DNA of 57,839 nucleotides from an uncultured Eubacteriales bacterium (lineage in GTDB: Bacteria > Bacillota > Clostridia > Oscillospirales > CAG-272), in the NCBI GenBank assembly GCA_900546315.1, contig URCP01000005.1, positions 1 to 57,839 on the forward strand, read 5' to 3'. A model generated the notes under the pieces. It searched no databases. It was not told where the DNA came from and worked only from the letters and a program-made list of their open reading frames with translations. Below are positions 1-7,734 of this stretch, piece by piece (position 1 is the first letter of the stretch; each line of letters starts with the position of its first letter). A program made the position numbers and the translations under genes.

Positions 1-18
1 GCTTTACGCGACCTTTAT

Positions 19-47
19 ATTATATCGTATCTTCTCGAGTTTGTCAA
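19..47 (-). promoter_or_regulatory. Consensus promoter, proximal of three, firing off the left edge
   Basis: On the minus strand this reads TTGACA (42-47), a 17-base spacer and TATAAT (19-24), a perfect sigma-A promoter. The sequence after the -10 (ATAAAGGTCGCGT) is nearly the same as after the promoter at 126-154. It drives something to the left of the window. Confidence 0.85.
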
Positions 48-125
48 GAGGTTTTGAAAAAGTTTTTTAAGTTTTTTCGAAGACCTTCCAGAAGCTCTCG
101 CTTCTGTTCTTGACGCGACTTTTAT

Positions 126-154
126 ATTATATCATATCTTAAGCCGTTTGTCAA
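126..154 (-). promoter_or_regulatory. Consensus promoter, middle of three
   Basis: Minus strand TTGACA (149-154), 17-base spacer, TATAAT (126-131). It lies 107 bases upstream of the proximal promoter and shares its flanks on both sides (CCTC before the -35, ATAAA(G/A)GTCGCGT after the -10). The likeness looks like duplication of a strong promoter. Confidence 0.85.
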
Positions 155-252
155 GAGGTTTTCGAAAATTTCTTGAAATTCTTTTTTTCAAAGCTCTTTT
201 TGAACTCTGCCGTTTCGCTCGATCGCTTTGCTCTCTCGCTCACAGCCTTAAT

Positions 253-281
253 ATTATACCACATCCCGCGCCGGATGTCAA
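253..281 (-). promoter_or_regulatory. Consensus promoter, distal of three
   Basis: Minus strand TTGACA (276-281), 17-base spacer, TATAAT (253-258) with an extended -10 (TGTGG just before it). No minus-strand gene is present between here and the left edge. Besides the three promoters, bases 1-450 hold a small hairpin (about 92-105) and the prmC leader. Confidence 0.85.
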
Positions 282-450
282 CCCCTTTTTCGACTTTTTT
301 CTTGATTCATCACATTTGCTTCATATTCCTATCGTTTATGACGTTTGAATGTACAAATGCAACAGATTCTGATAATTCTCGAAAAATTTCGCAAAAGCTA
401 TTTATTTTGAAGTGTTTTTCTGCTATAATATATTTTTGAAAGGAATCGCT

Positions 451-1263
451 ATGAACTACTCATCTATCGTAAAACTTCTCACCGAGCACGGCATCGCCTC
501 CGCGTCAAACGACGCCGCCGAGCTCATCTCACATTTCAACGGCAAACCGCCGTCCTGGTGCCTCGCGAACCGCGACCAGAACCTTCCACCGGAGATAACG
601 AAAGCTGCCGAACGCCTCGCCGCCGGTACCCCTCTCCAATATATAACCGGGCGCGCGTGGTTCATGGGAGACAAATATTTCGTCTCCCCGGACGTGCTTA
701 TTCCACAGCCCGACACAGAGCATCTCGCCGAGGCGGCGCTGAAGCACCTGAAGCCCGGTATGCGTCTCCTTGATCTATGCACCGGAAGCGGCTGCATAAT
801 CATTTCAGTTCTGAAGCGTGTCATCGCGTCCGGAACCGGAGTTGAGCTATCCGCGCCGGCTCTGGCAGTCGCGAGACGCAACGCGGAGATACACAAGATC
901 GGCTCGAGACTTGAACTGACGCAGGCGGACGCGCTCGATTCTGATATCGTGACAAAGCTCGTGTCCGAAGCGGACGTCATCGTTTCGAATCCACCATATA
1001 TAAATACCGATGTCATTGATACCCTGTCCCCGCAGGTGCGGAGCGAGCCCCGCCTCGCGCTCGACGGCGGTCGGGACGGTATGCGCTTCTATAACCGTTT
1101 CATAACCGATTACACGCGGCTTATGAAGCCGGGAGCGGTCATGCTGCTTGAGATCGGCTATGACCAGGCGGAACGCGTCAGGGCACTCTGCGGGAGCGCC
1201 GGAGTCTCATGCGCGTTTATAAAAGACTATTCCGGCATCGACCGGGTCGCGGTCATCGGCTGA
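451..1263 (+). CDS. prmC: Peptide chain release factor N5-glutamine methyltransferase PrmC (HemK)
   Basis: PrmC methylates the glutamine of the GGQ motif in release factors RF1 and RF2, using S-adenosylmethionine in the cytosol. The 270-residue product has the usual length. Residues 1-75 form the helical N-terminal domain, DLCTGSG at about 108-114 is the SAM-binding loop, and NPPY at 180-183 is the catalytic motif that holds the substrate glutamine. The usual IPRP segment reads IPQP here. The ATG at 451 follows GAAAGGA by six bases; an upstream in-frame ATG at 412 lacks a ribosome site. TATAAT at 424-429 may be its -10, with a poor -35. It opens a likely operon with ddl and murI, 62 bases apart, all cell-wall or translation housekeeping. 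Family call is firm. Confidence 0.93.
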   Translation: MNYSSIVKLLTEHGIASASNDAAELISHFNGKPPSWCLANRDQNLPPEITKAAERLAAGTPLQYITGRAWFMGDKYFVSPDVLIPQPDTEHLAEAALKHLKPGMRLLDLCTGSGCIIISVLKRVIASGTGVELSAPALAVARRNAEIHKIGSRLELTQADALDSDIVTKLVSEADVIVSNPPYINTDVIDTLSPQVRSEPRLALDGGRDGMRFYNRFITDYTRLMKPGAVMLLEIGYDQAERVRALCGSAGVSCAFIKDYSGIDRVAVIG

Positions 1264-1325
1264 ATCAAACCGGCGCCGCGCGAATAAACTATGTTATAAA
1301 AATCTATTTTTGGAGTTACAGCAAT

Positions 1326-2408
1326 ATGGAAAAAATCACGCTTCTCATCCTCTTCGGAGGCAAATCAACCGAATACGATGTATCCCTCATCTCTGCTTCC
1401 TCTATCATCGAAAACGCGGACCGCGAAAAATACGACATCGTCACCGTCGGAATAACGAAGGACGGCGACTGGTATCTCTATGAGGGCGGCACGGCGGCAA
1501 TCCGCGACGGCAGCTGGTGCGCCGACATATCGAAGCTCTCCCGCGCGGCGATCTCGCCGTCCATGAGCGATAGGGCGCTCCTCGTGATGGATGGGGAAAA
1601 GCTCAGAAAGATCCACGTCGACGTCGTATTCCCGGTCATGCACGGCGCGTACTCCGAGGACGGCACGCTTCAGGGCGTTTTGCAGATGAGCGGCATCCCG
1701 TTCGTCGGCTGCGGCTGCGAGACCTCGGCGATCTGCATGGATAAGGGAACGACGAAGCTCGTCCTCAAGAATTTCGGCATCCCGCAGGCGCACTCGATTA
1801 TCGTAAACGCCGCCGCCATGCGCGACAATCTCGACATGATAATCGCCGGATGCGAGAAGATATCCGCCTACCCGCTCTTCGTAAAGCCAGCGAACGCCGG
1901 CTCGTCGGTCGGCGCATCGAAGGCGCTCTACCGCGACAGCCTCGTGAAGGCGCTTGAAAACGCCGCGAAATACGACTCGAAGATTATCGTCGAGGAGTAT
2001 ATAAAGGGCAAGGAATGCGAAGTCGCCGTGATGGGCAACACGCACTTCAAGGTGTCCACGGTCGGTCAGATCGTCCCCGGCAGCGAGTTCTACGATTATT
2101 CGACAAAGTACAGCTCCGAAAGCCCGGCGACCTATAACATTCCAGCGGATATCTCGCCAGAGAGCACCGAAACCATAAAGAAGATGGCTCCGCGGATCGC
2201 CGCTATACTCGGTGTAAAGGGACTTTCAAGAGTTGACTTCTTTGTCCGCAAATCAGGCGCGCGCGAGGAAATCATATTCAACGAGATAAATAACATGCCG
2301 GGTTTCACCGAGATCAGTATGTATCCGAAGCTCTTCATGAATGACGGAATGACCTACAGCGAGATCATCGACCGTCTCGTCGATCTGGCGCTCGGAAAGG
2401 AGCTTTGA
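1326..2408 (+). CDS. ddl: D-alanine--D-alanine ligase
   Basis: This ATP-grasp enzyme joins two D-alanines for the end of the peptidoglycan stem peptide. The 360-residue product is full length. FGGKS near the N terminus, the glycine-rich loop around NAGSSVG, the EEYIKGKE segment and the C-terminal NEINNMPG metal-binding motif are all visible. The conserved EHEVS at the N terminus reads EYDVS, so the histidine is replaced by tyrosine; the effect is unknown. The chosen ATG at 1326 begins with MEKITLLILFGGKS; longer reading upstream runs through the prmC tail and lacks family likeness. The stop is one base before the murI start, so translation is probably coupled. No nearby vanH or vanX genes suggest a lactate-type ligase. 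Confidence 0.92.
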   Translation: MEKITLLILFGGKSTEYDVSLISASSIIENADREKYDIVTVGITKDGDWYLYEGGTAAIRDGSWCADISKLSRAAISPSMSDRALLVMDGEKLRKIHVDVVFPVMHGAYSEDGTLQGVLQMSGIPFVGCGCETSAICMDKGTTKLVLKNFGIPQAHSIIVNAAAMRDNLDMIIAGCEKISAYPLFVKPANAGSSVGASKALYRDSLVKALENAAKYDSKIIVEEYIKGKECEVAVMGNTHFKVSTVGQIVPGSEFYDYSTKYSSESPATYNIPADISPESTETIKKMAPRIAAILGVKGLSRVDFFVRKSGAREEIIFNEINNMPGFTEISMYPKLFMNDGMTYSEIIDRLVDLALGKEL

Positions 2409-2409
2409 T

Positions 2410-3201
2410 TTGATCGGCATCTTTGACAGCGGACTCGGCGGGCTGACCGCGCTCAAGGAGGTGCGGCGGCTCATCCCCGGCGAGGATATAGTCTATTTCG
2501 GCGACACCGGAAGGGTCCCGTACGGCAGCCGCTCGCGGGAGACGATAATCAAATACGCCCTTCAGGACATGAATTTTCTAATGTCGAAAAAGGTGGACGC
2601 GGTCCTCATAGCCTGCGGAACCGTGAGCTCGACCGCGATCGACGTGATACGCGCGGAGTATCCGGAAACGCCGATACTCGGAGTGGTCGACAGCGCCGCG
2701 CGCGAGGCGGTCAGGATAACCGGAAACAAGAAAATCGGAGTCATCGCGACGGCGACGACGATCGGCAGCGGCGCGTTCAGAAAAAAACTGCTTGAAGCCG
2801 ACCCCGGCGTTCAGGTATACGAGACGGCGTGCCCGCTGTTCGTACCGCTCGTCGAGAACGGGTTCATCTCGGACGACGACGAGGTCGTGCGGCTCGTCGC
2901 TGAGCGCTATCTCGCGGACATAAAGGCGAGCGGCGCGGATACGCTGATACTCGGCTGCACGCATTATCCGATAATCACGGGTGTGATCTCAAAGGTCCTT
3001 CCCGGAGTGAAAATAGTGAGCTCATCAAAGGCGGCGGCGGAAGACCTCGCGAAAAAGCTGTCACCGTCGGAGAAAAAGAGCGGAACCGTCGAATATTACG
3101 TCAGCGACGAGCCATACGGCTTCGAGAAGACAGCCTCGATCTTCCTCGAGACGAAGCTCGACGACAGTCTCGTCACAAGAATAGATATAGAAAAATACTG
3201 A
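2410..3201 (+). CDS. murI: Glutamate racemase
   Basis: MurI interconverts L- and D-glutamate to supply D-glutamate for peptidoglycan. The 263-residue product starts IGIFDSGLGG, the family signature holding the first catalytic aspartate. The two catalytic cysteines are Cys69 (IACGTVSS, where most relatives have ACNT) and Cys183 (LGCTHYP). The start is a TTG at 2410, placed seven bases after AAGGAG, and it lies one base after the ddl stop, so it is likely coupled to ddl. Neighbouring ddl makes the second D-amino-acid precursor of the wall. Length and motifs make the assignment secure; the Asn-to-Gly change at the first cysteine loop is the only oddity. Confidence 0.92.
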   Translation: MIGIFDSGLGGLTALKEVRRLIPGEDIVYFGDTGRVPYGSRSRETIIKYALQDMNFLMSKKVDAVLIACGTVSSTAIDVIRAEYPETPILGVVDSAAREAVRITGNKKIGVIATATTIGSGAFRKKLLEADPGVQVYETACPLFVPLVENGFISDDDEVVRLVAERYLADIKASGADTLILGCTHYPIITGVISKVLPGVKIVSSSKAAAEDLAKKLSPSEKKSGTVEYYVSDEPYGFEKTASIFLETKLDDSLVTRIDIEKY

Positions 3202-3239
3202 GAAAGACCGGTATGCCGGTCAGAAAGGAACAAGAAAAG

Positions 3240-4439
3240 ATGTCCGATACGCTGCATGAACTTTACCCGAAGTTTCCGAAGAACTTCCCGCTCCCGATGC
3301 TTCTCGACGCGTCAACAGGCACGTCGCTGATGCGCGACGGTATGCCCGCCGGTAGCTGCACAGAAAAGTGGGTGCTCGATCATCCGGACGTGCTGAAGAG
3401 CATCCAGACGAGCTATGAGGAAAACGGCTCGGATGCCCTCTACACGCCGACCTTCGGCGCGAACAGACCTACCCTCGCCAGGGAAGGCTTTGATAACCCG
3501 GACGAGATGAACCGTGAGCTCGCCTCGCTCTCTGTCGGAAAAGCGAAGTTCACCGGCGGCGATATGTCCCCGACCGGTCTGTTCATCGAGCCCTTCGGCG
3601 ACACGCCGTTTGACGAGGTCGTCGCGGTCTACCGCGAGCAGGCAAAAGTGCTTGATGAAGCTGGCGTCGACTTTTTCATTCCGGAGACGAACATAAGCCT
3701 TCAGGAGGCGCGCGCGGCGGTGATCGGCATACGCGAGGTGTCAGACAAGCCGATATTCGTCACGATGACGGTCGACAACGAGGGCATGACTCTCTCTGGC
3801 GACAGTCTTGTCTCCTGTCTGCTGTCTCTCGCTGAGCTCGGGATAAACGCGTTCGGCACGAACTGCTCGCAGGGACCGGACGGAATGCTCCCGCTGCTTC
3901 AGGGTCTCGCGCCGTACTCGCTTGCTCTCGGCATACCACTGATAGCGAAGCCGAACGCAGGAATGCCGCACGAGGAGCCGGACGGGTCGAGACATTTCGA
4001 CCTGACCGCGGACGACTTCGCGAAGTATGTTCCGGGCTTTCTCGAGTCGGGAATACCGATAATAGGCGGCTGCTGCGGCACCGACGCGGAGTTCATAAAG
4101 AAGATGCGTGAGTCGATGGACGCGCACGCAGGAAAGCTCGATTATTCCGGCATCGAAAAGGCAGACACGGACAGCATGGCGTGCACGAACCGCGAGACTG
4201 TGATCCCGAACATAGAGTCTCTCGGAGACCCGATACCGGCGGACGAAAACTTCTTTGACGAGGCGTCGATGGCGTCGGGCGATTTCGTGTACGTGAGCCT
4301 TCCGGACGAGATAGCGGCTGATACATTCATAGAGAACGCGCCGATGCTGACCCTTCCCTGTGTCGTGACCGGTGATCCGACCGCGATCGCGAAGGCGAAG
4401 AGATACTACAACGGAAAGCTGCTCGTGGTCGAAGAATAA
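3240..4439 (+). CDS. Homocysteine S-methyltransferase family protein
   Basis: Members of this zinc-dependent family move a methyl group from a donor (betaine, S-methylmethionine or a methyl-corrinoid) to homocysteine, making methionine. The 399-residue product has a TIM-barrel-like core of about 300 residues with the three zinc-binding cysteines: Cys209 in GTNCSQGPDG and Cys278-Cys279 in GGCCGTDAEF. A further ~100 residues at the C terminus (starting near 300) are not part of the core and I do not recognise them. The ATG at 3240 is used because AAAGGAA lies upstream; an earlier in-frame ATG at 3213 is less well placed. It follows murI by 38 bases and is followed by a clear terminator, so it ends the operon. 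The methyl donor cannot be read from the sequence. Confidence 0.8.
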   Translation: MSDTLHELYPKFPKNFPLPMLLDASTGTSLMRDGMPAGSCTEKWVLDHPDVLKSIQTSYEENGSDALYTPTFGANRPTLAREGFDNPDEMNRELASLSVGKAKFTGGDMSPTGLFIEPFGDTPFDEVVAVYREQAKVLDEAGVDFFIPETNISLQEARAAVIGIREVSDKPIFVTMTVDNEGMTLSGDSLVSCLLSLAELGINAFGTNCSQGPDGMLPLLQGLAPYSLALGIPLIAKPNAGMPHEEPDGSRHFDLTADDFAKYVPGFLESGIPIIGGCCGTDAEFIKKMRESMDAHAGKLDYSGIEKADTDSMACTNRETVIPNIESLGDPIPADENFFDEASMASGDFVYVSLPDEIAADTFIENAPMLTLPCVVTGDPTAIAKAKRYYNGKLLVVEE

Positions 4440-4453
4440 TGGATTGACCAGCA

Positions 4454-4480
4454 GGGCTGTCAGAAACTGACAGCCCTTTT
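4454..4480 (+). terminator. Intrinsic terminator of the prmC-ddl-murI operon
   Basis: A perfect 10-base stem (GGGCTGTCAG, 4454-4463, with its complement 4467-4476) and a three-base loop are followed by TTTT. It lies 15 bases after the methyltransferase stop. Confidence 0.9.
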
Positions 4481-4490
4481 GTGAAAGGAA

Positions 4491-4682
4491 CTGAATGAGA
4501 TACCTTGGCAAGAAATTGTCTCAGCGATAAAAGCCCTGAACGACACCAAGACAAAATCCGCGTGTCTGAAGCCCTGCGGAGTGACCTTTGTTTTCACAGA
4601 GGAAACTACGCAGAGTGATAGATCGTGTGTCGGGATATCACGTTCGGATAGAACAGAAAAGAAGGCAGTCACAGCATTGTAG
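4491..4682 (+). other. Open frame of 63 codons without a standard start; possible gene remnant
   Basis: Between the two terminators a frame stays open from a CTG at 4491, three bases after GAAAGGAA, to TAG at 4680. Its product begins LNEIPWQEIVSAIKALND and contains CLKPCGVTFVF; I do not recognise it. The only ATG nearby (4495) is in another frame and stops after 11 codons. It could be a true short gene with a CTG start, the tail of a decayed gene, or chance. Nothing else is visible in 4481-4660. Confidence 0.2.
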
Positions 4683-4700
4683 TTTCTGTGACTGCCTTTT
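4662..4700. terminator. Bidirectional terminator between converging genes
   Basis: A 13-base perfect stem (4662-4674 with 4686-4698) around an 11-base loop is flanked by TTTTC on the plus side and by CTTTTC on the minus side. It lies 53 bases beyond the stop of the minus-strand ferredoxin gene. Confidence 0.85.
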
Positions 4701-4752
4701 CTGCGTTTTTTACTGTAATCTGCCCGGCAAGCCGAATGCCGTGCCGCACGGA

Positions 4753-5508
4753 TCACTTCTTCAATTGCTCAAAGTGATAACGCGGTTTTCCGATACTCTT
4801 TTTCCCGTACTCGATCGCCTTCGCGGGACAATAGCAGATGCATGCCATGCAATGTGTGCATTCCCTGCCCCATACGGGCTTTCTGTCCCTGAGACTGATG
4901 TTGTTCATCGGACAGTTCCTCACACACTGCCCGCAGCCGGTGCAGGCATCGCTCACCTGAAACTCGTCCGCTTTGACGAAAAAGCGGTAGAAGATCGGAT
5001 TTACCGGACCACTCATGAATCGGTCATAGAGATTGTTCCGCGGCGCGTCAAATACCTTCCCCGCCCTGAAGCGCGCGATGGCGTCAACGATGTGCGGTTC
5101 CGCTTTCTCCACGATCTTTTCAGCTTCGTCGACCCGCGGAGCGTCAAACATAGCGATATAGTTCTCCGGCATGACAATCCGAGCCGTGCCCATATAACAG
5201 AGGTGTTTCTGTTCCGCGAGACGGCGGTTGTACTTTGCTGCGTTACCGATCTCGCTGCCGCAGTCCATCACAAACCAGATACGCGCCGCGCCGGTAAGCT
5301 CTGTTCCGAAAAGCCATTCGGACACTATCCGCGGAATACGCCAGGCGTACGTCGGTGTGACGACGATCACGTCGTTTCCCGTCTGTATCGGTGAATGGTC
5401 ACCAGCTTTGATTTTTTCGCTCAGATCCGTGACTTCATCCGGCAGAGCTTCCGCGAGCCGCCATGCAATATAACGGCTGTTTCCGGTTCCGGAAAAATAG
5501 AAAATCAT
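4753..5508 (-). CDS. EFR1-type protein: flavodoxin domain fused to two 4Fe-4S clusters
   Basis: The N terminus MIFYFSGTGNS is the FMN phosphate-binding loop of a flavodoxin-like domain (about residues 1-150). The C terminus carries two ferredoxin motifs: cysteines 189, 192, 195, 199 and 217, 220, 223, 227. Such fusions occur widely in Clostridia and are thought to shuttle electrons; a specific partner is not known from the sequence. The 251-residue protein has no signal peptide and should be cytosolic. The start at 5508 follows GGAGGAGTGTGAACCT, a strong ribosome site; a longer frame upstream starts inside that site. It lies 66 bases after the LTA-synthase-like gene on the same strand and may be cotranscribed. 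A bidirectional terminator follows. Confidence 0.85.
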   Translation of the reverse strand: MIFYFSGTGNSRYIAWRLAEALPDEVTDLSEKIKAGDHSPIQTGNDVIVVTPTYAWRIPRIVSEWLFGTELTGAARIWFVMDCGSEIGNAAKYNRRLAEQKHLCYMGTARIVMPENYIAMFDAPRVDEAEKIVEKAEPHIVDAIARFRAGKVFDAPRNNLYDRFMSGPVNPIFYRFFVKADEFQVSDACTGCGQCVRNCPMNNISLRDRKPVWGRECTHCMACICYCPAKAIEYGKKSIGKPRYHFEQLKK

Positions 5509-5574
5509 AGGTTCACACTCCTCCGCGGCTCGCGATTCATTCACATATCCGGAAGATATATCTGTCCGGGTGTT

Positions 5575-7461
5575 TTATTTCATGCTGTACTTCCCGCCCG
5601 CGACACGGTCGTAGGTCAGAAGCCTGTGCCCGTCGACCCATTTTCTCTGGTCGTCGGTTATAGTCTTGTGAAGACGGATGTTGTAGTACGGAAGCGCCCT
5701 CGCGTAATCCTCGAGGTACTCCATATACGGCGTGCGCGGCGAGCCTATGAGCTCGGCGACTCCGTTCATAAGGTTGTATGAGGTTATATTGTTGTCGGTC
5801 CCCTTGTGAAGAAGGTCGCTCTCACCGAGATCGAAGTTCGCGTAGACGATGAACGGCGTCGAGTATATCTTCTCATACGCCTCCTCATCGTATTCCGCGC
5901 CGATCATTCCGGACTGTCTGTAAGCCGCCATATTGCCGCCGAGGGTCGGGAGATGGTCGCCGAACCATACGAGTATCATGTCGCGGTCACGGCTGTCGAT
6001 ATAGTCCACAAGACGCTTCAGACACTTGTCAGCGTCGGCGATCCCGGTCGTGAAGTTCGTGACGGCGTTCGCGGTACTCTCGTCGAAGGCGTCGTTCTTC
6101 ACCTCTATGTCCGGCGTCTCGAACTTGTCCGGGTACGGCTGGTGGTTCTCCATGCTGATGCCGAAGAGGAACACCGGGCTGTCCGAGTTCTTATCGAGAT
6201 AGTATTCTATCGCGGACGCAAAGGTATCGTCGGAAATCTGCCTGCCGCGGATGGTCAGCCCGAGCTCCTCCCCGAGCGCGTAGATATCGTCGTCAAAATG
6301 CAGCTCGTCGATACCGATCTTCGGGTACGCCGCCTTGCGGTTATAGAAACTCGACGTGTACGGATGCACCGCCATAGTCTTGTATCCGAGTCCCTTATAT
6401 ACCGAGACATAGCTGTCGGTGTCCTCGAGTATATACTGCCACGGAACGCACCCGGACGGCAGGTAGTCGGTCGAGAGCCCGGTCAGCACCTCGAATTCCG
6501 GTCTGACCGTTCCGCCGCCGAGCCCGGTCGTGAAGAAGCGTCCGGAGATAGTGTTCTCACGCGAGGCGATCTCGCGGTAATTCTCGAGCGGGTCGGCGGA
6601 GAATGTCGTCCCGGGGAGCAGCGTCGGATCCCAGAATGACTCGCTGAGAACGAGTATGATATCCGGAGACGAGAAGTTGTCCGACTTGTCCTGTTCCGTG
6701 TATCCGTCAAGAAGGGCGTCGACCGCGTCCTCCGAATAATTGTCGGGCTTCTGGATGTTCGACGAAAGGATATTTATCGTGAATGCGCCGACAAAGCCGT
6801 TCGCCTGATAGTTAGAGGTCTGAAGCGCCATGTCCTCAAGATACAGCGCGTTCTTGTTGAGAAGTCTCGTGACCTTTTCCGGAGTCGAGACTGAAACCGC
6901 CATGCAGACAACAACAACGGCGAGCGCCGGATATCTGACGCACCACCTGACCGGCAGCTGCGCGCCCGAGAAGAACACGATGACCGCCATGACGAAGACA
7001 AAAAGTATCATAGCGATATAGAGTACAGGAAACGGCACGGTGATGAAATTCTTGAGCTCGCCGAGATGCCCCGCCTGCTCAGCGAGGTCCCACGGATAGA
7101 AGTAGTCGCCTGTCATCGAGTATTTGAGATAGTCGGTCGTCGCGACGGCGCCGAAGAACCCGCCGTATACAGCCGTCGCGAGCCATCCTTTCTTAAGGAC
7201 GCAGAGCGCGCAGAACCACAGCAGGTACAGCACCGCGAGGTCGAACAGCACAACCTCGGTCCGTTCGGTGAAGAAAGTGAAGACCTTCGCCTTGCTCGCG
7301 TAGTGTATATACTCGACCATGCCGAGACAGTAAACGGGCAGGAGAGCGATTATCGCCCAGCCGCATATGAGAAGGATGATCCTGAGCGGCTTGTTTTTTA
7401 TCTCCTTTGGCATCCGCGGCGCGGTGTAGAACCACTTCAGCCATTTTTTTATTTTATCCAT
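5575..7461 (-). CDS. LTA synthase family membrane phosphotransferase/sulfatase-fold protein
   Basis: Family members transfer glycerol phosphate from phosphatidylglycerol onto a lipid-linked or glycan acceptor outside the cell. About five hydrophobic helices fill residues 20-210, followed by a sulfatase-fold extracellular domain. GGGTVRPEFEVLTG holds the threonine that matches the catalytic nucleophile of LtaS, PDIILVLSESFWD begins the metal site, and WFGDHLPTLG supplies late metal ligands. The product of 628 residues is typical. The ATG at 7461 follows AAAGGAAAGAATAT; a GTG at 7491 would begin inside the repeat at 7483-7574 and lacks a ribosome site. Whether it makes true lipoteichoic acid or modifies another glycan cannot be told. 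The flavodoxin-ferredoxin gene follows downstream. Confidence 0.85.
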   Translation of the reverse strand: MDKIKKWLKWFYTAPRMPKEIKNKPLRIILLICGWAIIALLPVYCLGMVEYIHYASKAKVFTFFTERTEVVLFDLAVLYLLWFCALCVLKKGWLATAVYGGFFGAVATTDYLKYSMTGDYFYPWDLAEQAGHLGELKNFITVPFPVLYIAMILFVFVMAVIVFFSGAQLPVRWCVRYPALAVVVVCMAVSVSTPEKVTRLLNKNALYLEDMALQTSNYQANGFVGAFTINILSSNIQKPDNYSEDAVDALLDGYTEQDKSDNFSSPDIILVLSESFWDPTLLPGTTFSADPLENYREIASRENTISGRFFTTGLGGGTVRPEFEVLTGLSTDYLPSGCVPWQYILEDTDSYVSVYKGLGYKTMAVHPYTSSFYNRKAAYPKIGIDELHFDDDIYALGEELGLTIRGRQISDDTFASAIEYYLDKNSDSPVFLFGISMENHQPYPDKFETPDIEVKNDAFDESTANAVTNFTTGIADADKCLKRLVDYIDSRDRDMILVWFGDHLPTLGGNMAAYRQSGMIGAEYDEEAYEKIYSTPFIVYANFDLGESDLLHKGTDNNITSYNLMNGVAELIGSPRTPYMEYLEDYARALPYYNIRLHKTITDDQRKWVDGHRLLTYDRVAGGKYSMK

Positions 7462-7482
7462 ATATTCTTTCCTTTTTTCTTT

Positions 7483-7574
7483 GGAATACACTGAATAAAT
7501 CGGGTTTTCGCAGAAAAAAGTCCCCGGATTTATGGGCTTTTTTTCTGCGAAAACAACCTTAAATCAGTGTTTCC
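7483..7574 (-). repeat. Nested palindromic repeat, copy 1 of 3 (92 bp)
   Basis: Read on the minus strand it begins GGAAACACTGATTTAAGG and ends ATTCAGTGTATTCC, so the ends are inverted repeats; inside, GTTTTCGCAGAAAAAA pairs with its complement on the other side. It matches the repeats at 27533-27621 and 43680-43768. This copy lies just upstream of the LTA-synthase-like gene, in its leader. Confidence 0.85.
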
Positions 7575-7694
7575 TTTTTATAGACAGACGCGAACAGGAC
7601 GTCGTCACAGCTATCATTCTACCATACATTTGACGTTATAATATGAACAATGTTCCGTTTTTGAAAAAAATTAACAAAATCCACGCAAAGGAAA

Positions 7695-7722
7695 AGACCG
7701 CCGGTCAATGGCGCGGCGGTCT
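7695..7722 (-). terminator. Terminator of the GH106-like gene
   Basis: On the minus strand, AGACCGCC pairs with GGCGGTCT across a 12-base loop and is followed by TTTCC. It begins 12 bases after the TAA stop at 7735-7737. Confidence 0.7.
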
Positions 7723-7734
7723 GAGGTGCGTTGC

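Noticed and set aside
4460..4756. A 98-codon minus-strand frame after the ferredoxin gene
   Set aside because: It runs through two terminators and has no recognisable motif or ribosome site.
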